Below, piece by piece: positions 7,822-13,050 of a DNA stretch of 13,050 nt (position 1 is its first letter; the number at the start of each line of letters is the position of its first letter). The notes beneath the pieces are model-generated. The model was not told the origin of the DNA and searched no databases. It saw only the letters and a list, made by a program, of their open reading frames with translations. Origin of the DNA: Rhodoluna sp. (GTDB taxonomy: Bacteria; Actinomycetota; Actinomycetes; Actinomycetales; Microbacteriaceae); assembly GCA_016462375.1 (NCBI GenBank), contig JAEMTJ010000035.1, positions 1-13,050 on the forward strand, read 5' to 3'. Both the position numbers and the translations under genes were made by a program.

Positions 7822-8388
7822 TTAGTTTGTCACAAGAGACAGAAGCTCTGCAATTTCTGCAGTTTGAGCAACAATGATTGCATTGGCAAACTCTGATAGT
7901 TCTGGATCGCTTATAGCTAAAGCGTCGGAAGCCATTTGTACGGCACCTTCGTGATGTTCAATCATGTACTGGACATACAGCTTGTCAAAGTCCCCGTCTT
8001 TAGAAGTGCGGAGAGCAGTCAGTTGAACAGGTGAGAGCATGCCGTCCATCATCATCATGTAATTGACTGTCTTTCCTTCTAGCCAGGGAGTCATCGTCCC
8101 AATCTCGGGCCCCTGCTCAGCAGTTATTTTTTCAGCAATTGCCATAATTTCCGGATTCGAAGTGTTGGTTTGAGCGTAGGCAGACATGTCGATGGCTTGC
8201 TGGTGATGAGGAATCATCGCTTCAGCAAAGCTTTGCTTGTCCGTTATCGTCATGGAATGACTTGAACCGTGGTCCATGCCCCCCATGTCGTCTCCAGCTT
8301 TTTTGTTGCTAGCCGCGCAGCCTGACAGGCTGAATCCTAATAGGGCCACGGCAACAACCAGTGAGCCAAATTTGTATGTTTTCTTCAT
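7822..8388 (-). CDS. DUF305 lipoprotein, likely extracytoplasmic copper-binding
   Basis: A 188-residue secreted lipoprotein. A signal peptide MKKTYKFGSLVVAVALLGFS ends in the lipobox LSGC with the lipidated cysteine at 24. A Met/His-rich linker follows (DDMGGMDHGSSHSM, residues 33-46). The DUF305 domain then carries two HHxxA repeats: HHQQAIDM at 61-68 and HHEGAVQM at 145-152. Between them lies MMMM at 111-114 with M117. DUF305 is a four-helix, ferritin-like fold, and the cyanobacterial periplasmic copper protein CopM belongs to this family. The His and Met pairs make copper the likely ligand, as does the divergent copZ-copA pair 139 bases away. The gene appears leaderless (see the -10 box at 8395-8400). 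padR follows after 26 bases. Silver or another soft metal is an alternative. Confidence 0.9.
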   Translation of the reverse strand: MKKTYKFGSLVVAVALLGFSLSGCAASNKKAGDDMGGMDHGSSHSMTITDKQSFAEAMIPHHQQAIDMSAYAQTNTSNPEIMAIAEKITAEQGPEIGTMTPWLEGKTVNYMMMMDGMLSPVQLTALRTSKDGDFDKLYVQYMIEHHEGAVQMASDALAISDPELSEFANAIIVAQTAEIAELLSLVTN

Positions 8389-8394
8389 ATCTTA

Positions 8395-8400
8395 AGAATA
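8395..8400 (-). promoter_or_regulatory. -10 box for a leaderless DUF305 transcript
   Basis: On the - strand TATTCT (TAnnnT type) is followed by exactly six bases (TAAGAT) and then the ATG of the DUF305 gene, so transcription should start on or next to the A of the start codon. No usable Shine-Dalgarno lies at the proper distance, although GAGGA occurs just upstream of the box. The same geometry appears at two other genes of this window. Confidence 0.55.
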
Positions 8401-8481
8401 ATCCTCATTCCTGAAAATAGCCTGCCAAAGGTTCCCCAATAGCGAAAAGAAGGGGTGCCTAGGGGAGATTTAGAACTGGTC

Positions 8482-8495
8482 CGAATTCAAATTCG
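8482..8495. promoter_or_regulatory. Inverted repeat, candidate operator of copZ-copA
   Basis: CGAATT, two bases CA, then AATTCG form a perfect 6-bp inverted repeat centred about 10 bases upstream of the likely copZ -10 box. That is the place where MerR-type activators bind, and also where a repressor would block polymerase. It does not resemble the known CsoR (GC-rich) or CueR consensus sites I remember. No regulator gene adjoins it except padR, two genes away on the other side. Confidence 0.45.
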
Positions 8496-8498
8496 TGG

Positions 8499-8504
8499 GA
8501 TAAT
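8499..8504 (+). promoter_or_regulatory. -10 box of the copZ-copA promoter
   Basis: GATAAT matches the TATAAT consensus at five of six bases and lies 23 bases upstream of the copZ ATG, giving a short leader that includes GAGAGGA at 8516-8522. No good -35 box is found at 17-19 bases upstream (ACTGGT or CTGGTC are poor), which suggests a promoter needing an activator or upstream contacts. Confidence 0.5.
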
Positions 8505-8527
8505 AGGTGCACAACGAGAGGAAAATA

Positions 8528-8734
8528 ATGTCTAAAGTTATCGATCTAAAAATTGAGGGCATGACCTGTGGTCACTGTGAAATGACTGTAACCAAGGAAC
8601 TATCTAAACTTCCAGGAGCTCAAGATGTGAAGGTTTCATCTCAAACTGGATCAGCTTCACTAAGTGTTGACGACAGTGTTGACCAAGCTCAGGTGCTAGC
8701 AGCAGTTGAAGATGCTGGGTACAAATTAAGTTAG
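8528..8734 (+). CDS. copZ: CopZ-like copper chaperone (HMA domain)
   Basis: A 68-residue cytosolic heavy-metal-associated domain with the beta-alpha-beta-beta-alpha-beta pattern. GMTCGHC at residues 11-17 is the MxCxxC metal site, and the histidine between the cysteines is common in CopZ of Gram-positive bacteria. It ends in the usual AAVEDAGYKLS. It should carry Cu(I) to the CopA ATPase encoded just downstream. The start is the ATG at 8528, six bases after GAGAGGA; the in-frame GTG at 8507 is rejected because it adds residues before the domain and precedes the ribosome binding site. The copA frame begins around this stop codon. Confidence 0.93.
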   Translation: MSKVIDLKIEGMTCGHCEMTVTKELSKLPGAQDVKVSSQTGSASLSVDDSVDQAQVLAAVEDAGYKLS

Positions 8735-8751
8735 AACTTGATATTCAGGGG

Positions 8752-10827
8752 ATGACCTGCACAGCTTGTGCAAGGCGGGTAGAAAAGAACCTGAATAAGG
8801 TTACCGGCGTAAGTGCATACGTGGACTTTGCCAGTGAAACCGCTCATGTTAGCTCTAGCACTGAAATCTCTAGAGAGCAGTTAGTCCAAGCAGTAAGAGA
8901 TGCTGGCTACGACGTTGGTAATGACCGCGGGACGCTAACGCTGATGATATGGCGTTTAGTAATCGGTGCATTGATTTCAATTCCTGTCGCCACCGTGAGC
9001 ATGTTCCACGAACTAATGCCAGCTAACTGGAATCAAATAGCTGCAATTCTTACTTTCCCAGTAGCAGCGTGGGTGGCTTGGCCTTTTCATGAAGCAGCGG
9101 TTAAGAACCTGAGACTCAATACAGCAACCATGGACACTCTGGTTTCACTTGGTGTTACTGTCGCTTACGTTTATAGCTTTGTTCAAGTGTTCACCGGTAG
9201 CCACGAAGTTTATTTTGAAGTGGCGGCTGTAGTTCCAACCATCGTTCTATTTGGTAGGTGGCTAGAGGTTAGAACTAGAAGATCAGCTACTGACTCAGTC
9301 AAGGCACTACTAAGTGCCATTCCTGAAACAGCGGTAGTTAGAAAAGGTTCAGTTCAGGAAACGATTGTCACAGGTCTTGTTCAATTAGGAGATCTAGTTG
9401 TCGTTGCCACCGGGCAAAGAGTCCCAGTTGATGGCGAAATTGTTGAGGGCACAAGCCAAATAGATAACTCTCTAATTACGGGAGAGTCAGTTCCTGTTGA
9501 GGTAACTCTCAAGAGCACTGTGGCTGCAGGATCTCTAAACCTAGGTCCTGCCTTGTTGATCAAAACAACAGCTGTGAGTGCATCAAGTCGTATTGCTCAG
9601 ATCGCAGACTTGGTCAGAGAAGCAACAGCTCAGAAAACAAAGATTGGTTCCATAACGGACAGAATCTCTGCAGTGTTTGTGCCTTCGGTAATTACTCTTT
9701 CCTTTCTTACTTACTTGGTTTGGACTTTTGGTCTAGGTGATTCTGGCAAAGGATTGTCAGCAGCTATAGCTGTTCTAGTTATTGCTTGTCCTTGTGCATT
9801 AGGCATCGCAGTGCCAATGAGCCTTGTGGTTGCCACCTCTATGGGGGCTAAGCAGGGAATAGTTATTAGAAACCCAGACACCCTAAGTCTCTTGAGTAAA
9901 GTCAGCAAAGTCGTTTTAGACAAGACAGGCACTCTCACAACAGGACACCTTGAAGTAACCAAAATTATTGCTCTAAGCGAGACAGACAGCAAAGAAGCAG
10001 TGGCAATGGCAGCGGCAGTTGAAAGATCTTCAACGCATCCATTAGCCAAGGCAATTGCGTCCTTAGATCAAACCCTGACTGCTACTAATGTGCAGGAAAT
10101 AGCCGGTCACGGAGTCTCAGGAACAGTAAACGGCAAAGAGATAACCGTAACCAGATCGCAGACACTCAAAGTATCAAACCAGGGTGAACTAGCAGCAGCG
10201 ATAGCTGAGGCAGGTGCTGCCAGCATTGTTGTAGTGAGTTGGGGCAACACCGCAAGGCTAGTGCTAGCTCTCTCAGATGGCATAAGGACAGAGTCCGCTA
10301 AAGCTGTTGCCCAACTTCAATCTCTGAGCGTCGAACCAATACTGCTTTCAGGAGATACCAAATCAAGAGTTGAATCTGTTGCACACGAACTTGGCATCAA
10401 GAGTTACTTCGGTGAAGTAACCCCTGAAGAGAAACTCAACAAGATTAAGACTCTTAGAACAGATTCTGAAGGCAACACTTTAGTTATAGCAATGGTTGGC
10501 GATGGTCTCAATGACGTTGCTGCCCTTGCTGGAGCTGATGTTGGAATTGCAATGGGTTCAGGAACTCATGCCGCTCAGTCGGCTGCAGCCATAACCATCG
10601 TTGACGATAGTCCACTAGCTATTTCCTATGCGCTAGCGCTGTCTAAAAAGACTTGGACAAACATTAGACAAAACCTTGGCTGGGCTTTTGGCTACAACGT
10701 ATTACTAATTCCAGTTGCAGCAGCGGGACTGCTGAACCCAATGTTCGCGGGTATCGCAATGGCTTTCTCTAGCATCTCGGTAGTCGTAAATGCACTGCGA
10801 CTACATTTAGTAACTCCAGGAAAATAA
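8752..10827 (+). CDS. copA: CopA copper-exporting P1B-type ATPase (true start probably upstream)
   Basis: An ATP-driven exporter of Cu(I) across the cytoplasmic membrane. From the ATG at 8752 it has 691 residues: an N-terminal HMA domain with MTCTAC at 1-6, then eight predicted membrane helices. The actuator TGE is at 243-245, the metal-site CPC at 346-348, the phosphorylation motif DKTGTLT at 390-396, SSTHP with the HP pair at 429-430, and GDGLND at 583-588. The last helix carries MAFSSISVVVNALR. CPC plus the YN and MxxSS residues of helices 5 and 6 mark the Cu(I) type (P1B-1). The ATG at 8752 removes the first strand of the HMA domain and its AGGGG touches the ATG. The frame is open back to 8710 and reads KLELDIQGMTC, but has no ATG, GTG, TTG or CTG; ATT at 8725 would restore a normal beginning. 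Adjacent copZ and DUF305 genes support copper. Confidence 0.94.
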   Translation: MTCTACARRVEKNLNKVTGVSAYVDFASETAHVSSSTEISREQLVQAVRDAGYDVGNDRGTLTLMIWRLVIGALISIPVATVSMFHELMPANWNQIAAILTFPVAAWVAWPFHEAAVKNLRLNTATMDTLVSLGVTVAYVYSFVQVFTGSHEVYFEVAAVVPTIVLFGRWLEVRTRRSATDSVKALLSAIPETAVVRKGSVQETIVTGLVQLGDLVVVATGQRVPVDGEIVEGTSQIDNSLITGESVPVEVTLKSTVAAGSLNLGPALLIKTTAVSASSRIAQIADLVREATAQKTKIGSITDRISAVFVPSVITLSFLTYLVWTFGLGDSGKGLSAAIAVLVIACPCALGIAVPMSLVVATSMGAKQGIVIRNPDTLSLLSKVSKVVLDKTGTLTTGHLEVTKIIALSETDSKEAVAMAAAVERSSTHPLAKAIASLDQTLTATNVQEIAGHGVSGTVNGKEITVTRSQTLKVSNQGELAAAIAEAGAASIVVVSWGNTARLVLALSDGIRTESAKAVAQLQSLSVEPILLSGDTKSRVESVAHELGIKSYFGEVTPEEKLNKIKTLRTDSEGNTLVIAMVGDGLNDVAALAGADVGIAMGSGTHAAQSAAAITIVDDSPLAISYALALSKKTWTNIRQNLGWAFGYNVLLIPVAAAGLLNPMFAGIAMAFSSISVVVNALRLHLVTPGK

Positions 10828-10830
10828 AAA

Positions 10831-11565
10831 TTGCTCACCGCCGGTGTCGATCTAGCTGCCGAGCCTAAAGGCACAGCTCTTGCCATCATCGAATGGAAAG
10901 AAACAGCAGCAACACTCGTTGATCTTCAACTTGGAGTAACCGACGAAACAATCGTTGAGGCAGCTGGAGTTGTCGACAAACTTGGCATCGATTGTGCTCT
11001 TGGTTGGCCAATCGAATTCATTGAGTTTCTCAACAACCATGCCAACCTTGGAAGCACTTCTTTTCCTGATGGGGGAATGGATTGGCGCAGAAGAACCTCC
11101 TTTAGAGAGTCAGATAGGCACGTTAGAGAAGTTACGGGTAAGTGGCCACTTAGTGTTTCAACAGACCGCCTAGGACTGACAGCAATGCGATGTGCTGGTC
11201 TTCAAGGAAGACTGCAACAAAGTGGAATTGAAATAGACAGGTCAGGATCAGGCAAGATAGTCGAGATCTACCCTGGAGCATCGCTTAGGCTCTGGGGCTT
11301 TGATACCACTGGCTACAGGGCTAACGAAGATGCGAGAGCTGAACTCCTCACAGCTATCGAACACTCAGTTCCATGGCTGAATCTGGGTTCACACAGAGAA
11401 CTGATGATTAGATCGACCGATGCCTTTGATGCTGTTATTGCATCCCTAGCAACCAGAGCAGTTGCAATCAACAGGTATCTATCGCCTCCGAAGGAATTCC
11501 TCGATATCGCTAAAGTAGAGGGCTGGATTGCTTTGCCGAAAGGATCTCTGGAGGACCTAAATTAG
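10831..11565 (+). CDS. DUF429 protein, predicted RNase H-like nuclease
   Basis: A 244-residue cytosolic protein of the DUF429 family, predicted to have an RNase H-like fold. Family marks are TAGVDLAAEPKGTALAI at residues 3-19 with the first acidic residue D7, IDCALGWPIEF near 53, RRTSFRESDRHVRE near 86, LSVSTDRLGLTAMRCAGL near 107, VEIYPGASLRLWGFDT near 145 and RSTDAFDAVIASLATRAVA near 190. The acidic pattern supports a metal-dependent nuclease, but the substrate is not known. The start is TTG three bases after the copA stop, with AGGA inside the end of copA nine bases upstream, so it is probably cotranscribed with copZ-copA. Its stop overlaps the stop of the convergent PIN gene by 4 bases. 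A link to copper is suggested only by position. Confidence 0.85.
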   Translation: MLTAGVDLAAEPKGTALAIIEWKETAATLVDLQLGVTDETIVEAAGVVDKLGIDCALGWPIEFIEFLNNHANLGSTSFPDGGMDWRRRTSFRESDRHVREVTGKWPLSVSTDRLGLTAMRCAGLQGRLQQSGIEIDRSGSGKIVEIYPGASLRLWGFDTTGYRANEDARAELLTAIEHSVPWLNLGSHRELMIRSTDAFDAVIASLATRAVAINRYLSPPKEFLDIAKVEGWIALPKGSLEDLN

Positions 11566-12146
11566 TCAAGAGTATTTAGGTATTTTCTAAACTCCCGATT
11601 GAAGTTTGGTGAAAGATTCTCAAGCTTCAGAAGTTGTTCCAGAAGTGAAATCTGAGGATTAGTCCTCTTTTTGATCATGTTCTTAAATGCTTTGTGCACA
11701 GTTTCTGGGTCACTAGTGAGCATTGTAGTCATGAATGAATCGAAAGATACCGCTGCTATTCCTAATTTAGTCAACAAGTGATTTGGAAAATCCCTAAGGT
11801 TTTCTGTGATTATTAGGCTGGATTTAGAAGCGATGGCAGTTGCAACAACATGGCCATCTTTGGGATCAGGTAACGCCAATTGCCACCGGTAGACCACCGA
11901 GGAGGGGGCGTCATGGATAGCGTATGGGAAAAATTCATTCATTTCTTCAACTCGCTTTCGCAATCCTCTATGCTCAAATGGCTGAAATGAATCGGTGGTT
12001 GTTCTAATTAGTTCATTCAGGATTGAACTGGACCAGATGGGCTGAAACATTCCAAACTCTGCCAGAGTGAGAAGTGCGTCGCAAGCAGTTACTGGAAAGA
12101 TAATGCAAGTATCAAGAGTTGCCTTTAGCTCGCTCTCTTCCAGCAT
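11562..12146 (-). CDS. PIN-domain ribonuclease toxin
   Basis: A 194-residue protein with a PIN domain over about residues 8-140. The acidic catalytic set is visible: D12 in TLDTCIIFP, E45 in LNELIRT, D97 in LPDPKDGHVVATA and D119 in ITENLRDFP. The arrangement resembles the PIN_3 family of VapC-like, Mg-dependent RNases that cut tRNA, rRNA or mRNA. The C-terminal 50 residues are helical and basic. It is the second gene of the pair: the ATG lies inside the antitoxin gene with a 35-base overlap, so translation is coupled, and a weak AAAGAGA precedes it closely. The target RNA cannot be read from sequence. All catalytic positions are intact, so the toxin should be active. Confidence 0.88.
   Translation of the reverse strand: MLEESELKATLDTCIIFPVTACDALLTLAEFGMFQPIWSSSILNELIRTTTDSFQPFEHRGLRKRVEEMNEFFPYAIHDAPSSVVYRWQLALPDPKDGHVVATAIASKSSLIITENLRDFPNHLLTKLGIAAVSFDSFMTTMLTSDPETVHKAFKNMIKKRTNPQISLLEQLLKLENLSPNFNREFRKYLNTLD
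11654..11672 (+). terminator. Weak intrinsic terminator for the copZ-copA-DUF429 transcript
   Basis: GAGGA, loop TTAG, TCCTC and then TTTTT form a five-pair hairpin with a T run, about 90 bases past the DUF429 stop and inside the end of the convergent PIN gene. The stem is short, so termination may be partial. It is the only candidate seen downstream of this operon. Confidence 0.4.
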
Positions 12147-12645
12147 TCTCTTTTCTGATTTCCTTTATTATTCGAATTATTTCGTCCATTGGTGGCTCAA
12201 CATAGTTTGGATCTGCTTGCATTTCTTGCCCAAGTCTTAGGAACTCGGTAAAAGCTGCATCTCTTTTCAATTTCTCTTGTTGTTGATAATCCACTAAATC
12301 AGAGATTCGGATTCTTCGATGTTTTCCATCGCCAGCCTGTGTATAAGGTAGCTTTCCGTCATTGAGCAATTGGACAAAAGTTGGCCTGCTCATTCCTAGG
12401 TAGTCAGCGGCGTCCTGGGTAGTGACTTGTAGATTGGAGGTTACAACCTCAACTGTTTTTCCTCGGTAAAGTTCAGCCATTGCTTCTTGAAGTATCTTTG
12501 CCAGAGGACTGGGAATATCGTATTTCTCATTCTCTGGACCAAGTAAGAAAAGCTTTCCCTCCTTTAGCGCTTCAGAGAGCAGAGAGTAATCCAAAGACGG
12601 TTTCCTACGCGGCCCTTTGGTTTCCAAGTCATCTTTAGTAGTCAT
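12112..12645 (-). CDS. Antitoxin with excisionase-type helix-turn-helix
   Basis: A 177-residue DNA-binding protein, larger than typical VapB antitoxins. Residues about 74-122 are a MerR/excisionase-type winged helix (HTH_17): VTTQDAADYLGMSRPTFVQLL, then GKLPYTQAGDGKHRRIRISDLVDY. The region before it (LSEALKEGKLFLLGP, ILQEAMAELYRGK) is probably helical. The region after it (to residue 177) is charged, and would be the part that wraps and blocks the PIN toxin. HTH_17 proteins paired with PIN_3 proteins are a known type II toxin-antitoxin arrangement in actinobacteria. The ATG has no Shine-Dalgarno but a well-placed -10 box, so the mRNA is probably leaderless. Three TCGAA sites just upstream are candidate operators for autoregulation. 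Confidence 0.88.
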   Translation of the reverse strand: MTTKDDLETKGPRRKPSLDYSLLSEALKEGKLFLLGPENEKYDIPSPLAKILQEAMAELYRGKTVEVVTSNLQVTTQDAADYLGMSRPTFVQLLNDGKLPYTQAGDGKHRRIRISDLVDYQQQEKLKRDAAFTEFLRLGQEMQADPNYVEPPMDEIIRIIKEIRKENAGRERAKGNS

Positions 12646-12651
12646 GTCGAG

Positions 12652-12657
12652 AGGATA
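12652..12657 (-). promoter_or_regulatory. -10 box for a leaderless antitoxin transcript
   Basis: On the - strand TATCCT is followed by six bases (CTCGAC) and the antitoxin ATG. The bases just before the ATG are pyrimidine-rich and offer no ribosome binding site, so a leaderless mRNA starting at the A of ATG fits best. Confidence 0.55.
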
Positions 12658-12664
12658 ACACTAA

Positions 12665-12690
12665 TTCGAAAATATCGAAAGAGGTTCGAA
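12665..12690. repeat. Three TCGAA sites, candidate antitoxin operator
   Basis: TTCGAA at 12665-12670, ATCGAA at 12674-12679 and GTTCGAAC (a perfect 8-bp palindrome) at 12684-12691 lie 9 and 11 bases apart, about one helical turn. They cover the -35 to -10 region of the antitoxin promoter, which is where an autoregulating antitoxin-toxin complex would bind. Confidence 0.4.
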
Positions 12691-12730
12691 CACCTGTCAG
12701 AAACCATAAATTGCTCGAGGTAGTCAAACT

Positions 12731-12736
12731 TAGACT
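12731..12736 (+). promoter_or_regulatory. -10 box for a leaderless deoC transcript
   Basis: TAGACT is followed by six bases (TGTCCT) and the deoC ATG at 12743, the same spacing as at the DUF305 and antitoxin genes. There is no Shine-Dalgarno. A TTGCTC at 12711-12716 is too close (14 bases) to be a standard -35 box. Confidence 0.5.
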
Positions 12737-12742
12737 TGTCCT

Positions 12743-13050
12743 ATGACTACTTACCGTGGCTTCACCCAAGAACAAATCGTTGCTCTAATTGATCACACAC
12801 TGCTAAAGCCTGAAGCTACAGAAGCAGATCTAGATGCTTGCATAAATACAGCAATAGAAGCCCGATGTCAAGGCAATGTGTATCAGACCTATGGATGTGG
12901 CTTATTCAGCTAAGGCTCTTGATGGATCAAGTGTCCTTCTCTGCACAGTAATAGGTTTCCCTCACGGCACAGTAACCACTCACACCAAGGTCCAAGAAAC
13001 CATTGAAGCCGTCAAGCACGGAGCAATAGAGGTTGACATGGTCATGAACC
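12743..13050 (+). pseudogene. deoC: Deoxyribose-phosphate aldolase, frameshifted and cut by the window edge
   Basis: DeoC splits 2-deoxyribose-5-phosphate into glyceraldehyde-3-phosphate and acetaldehyde in deoxynucleoside breakdown. The first frame (12743-12859) reads MTTYRGFTQEQ, then LIDHTLLKPEATEADLDAC, the usual DeoC beginning. It then runs into unrelated residues and stops at TAA 12911-12913. In the frame shifted by one base, from about 12861 to the end, good DeoC sequence resumes: DVKAMCIRPMDVAYSAKAL, LLCTVIGFPHGTVTTHTK and GAIEVDMVMN, the last with the conserved Asp. Removing one C from CCC at 12861-12863 joins the two as IEADVKAMCI and restores the family spacing between IDHT and the C-V/I pair. 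It may be a real mutation, a sequencing error or a length-variable C run. The remainder lies outside the window. Confidence 0.85.

Noticed and set aside
8434..8455. CCCC and GGGG pair as a CsoR operator
   Set aside because: The spacing and flanks do not match CsoR sites I know, and no csoR gene is present; mentioned only as a possible second site.
8507..8527. GTG start giving CopZ seven more residues
   Set aside because: It lies upstream of the GAGAGGA site and the extra residues precede the HMA fold; ATG at 8528 is correct.
8720..8734. Slippery heptamer for a -1 frameshift from copZ into copA
   Set aside because: The codons TAC AAA TTA AGT TAG do not form an X XXY YYZ site and no strong downstream hairpin was recognised by eye, so a frameshift is possible but not supported.
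1..13050. CRISPR array, insertion sequence, prophage, riboswitch or rRNA
   Set aside because: No regularly spaced repeats, transposase or phage-like genes, or conserved RNA structure beyond tRNA-Ala were seen on either strand.

Overview
The window looks like chromosome of an actinobacterium close to Microbacteriaceae (order Micrococcales). The evidence is the gene order obg-proB-proA-(small membrane protein)-nadD-(membrane-anchored protein)-rsfS-tRNA-Ala, the actinobacterial type of Obg and RsfS, frequent TTG starts, -10 boxes of TAnnnT type and leaderless genes. Base composition looks moderate (roughly mid-40s % GC by eye, not counted). That is low for the family and would suit a streamlined aquatic lineage; this placement is inference.

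Region 1 (1-5530, + strand) is a tightly packed housekeeping operon. It holds the ribosome-assembly GTPase Obg, the first two enzymes of proline synthesis (ProB without a PUA domain, and ProA), a 55-residue one-helix membrane protein, NadD for NAD synthesis, a 185-residue protein with a C-terminal membrane anchor, the ribosome silencing factor RsfS, and tRNA-Ala(GGC). The genes overlap or are separated by a few to about 50 bases. The region closes with a strong bidirectional terminator.

Region 2 (5531-8388, - strand) reads toward region 1: a DUF305 lipoprotein rich in His and Met, a PadR-type repressor and an ABC1/UbiB-family kinase-like protein. The gaps are 26 and 3 bases, so the three genes may be cotranscribed.

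Region 3 (8389-11565) is a copper module. A 139-bp divergent intergenic region separates the DUF305 lipoprotein gene from copZ (copper chaperone) and copA (copper-exporting P1B ATPase). A DUF429 gene follows copA after 3 bases. No known copper regulator lies in the window, but a perfect 6-2-6 inverted repeat sits just upstream of the copZ -10 box. Together CopZ, CopA and the surface DUF305 protein would bind cytosolic copper, pump it out and capture it outside. The first HMA domain of copA has no ordinary start codon upstream of its MTCTAC motif.

Region 4 (11562-12645, - strand) is a two-gene module: a helix-turn-helix (excisionase-type) antitoxin and a PIN-domain ribonuclease toxin overlapping by 35 bp. 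Repeated TCGAA sites lie at the antitoxin promoter.

Region 5 (12743-13050, + strand) is the start of deoC (deoxyribose-phosphate aldolase). Its reading frame is broken by an apparent single-base insertion near 12861-12863; good DeoC sequence resumes in the other frame to the window edge.

I found no CRISPR array, insertion sequence, prophage or rRNA. The window holds no wholly unknown large system; the most interesting points are the copper cluster with its odd copA start, the leaderless promoters, and the broken deoC.
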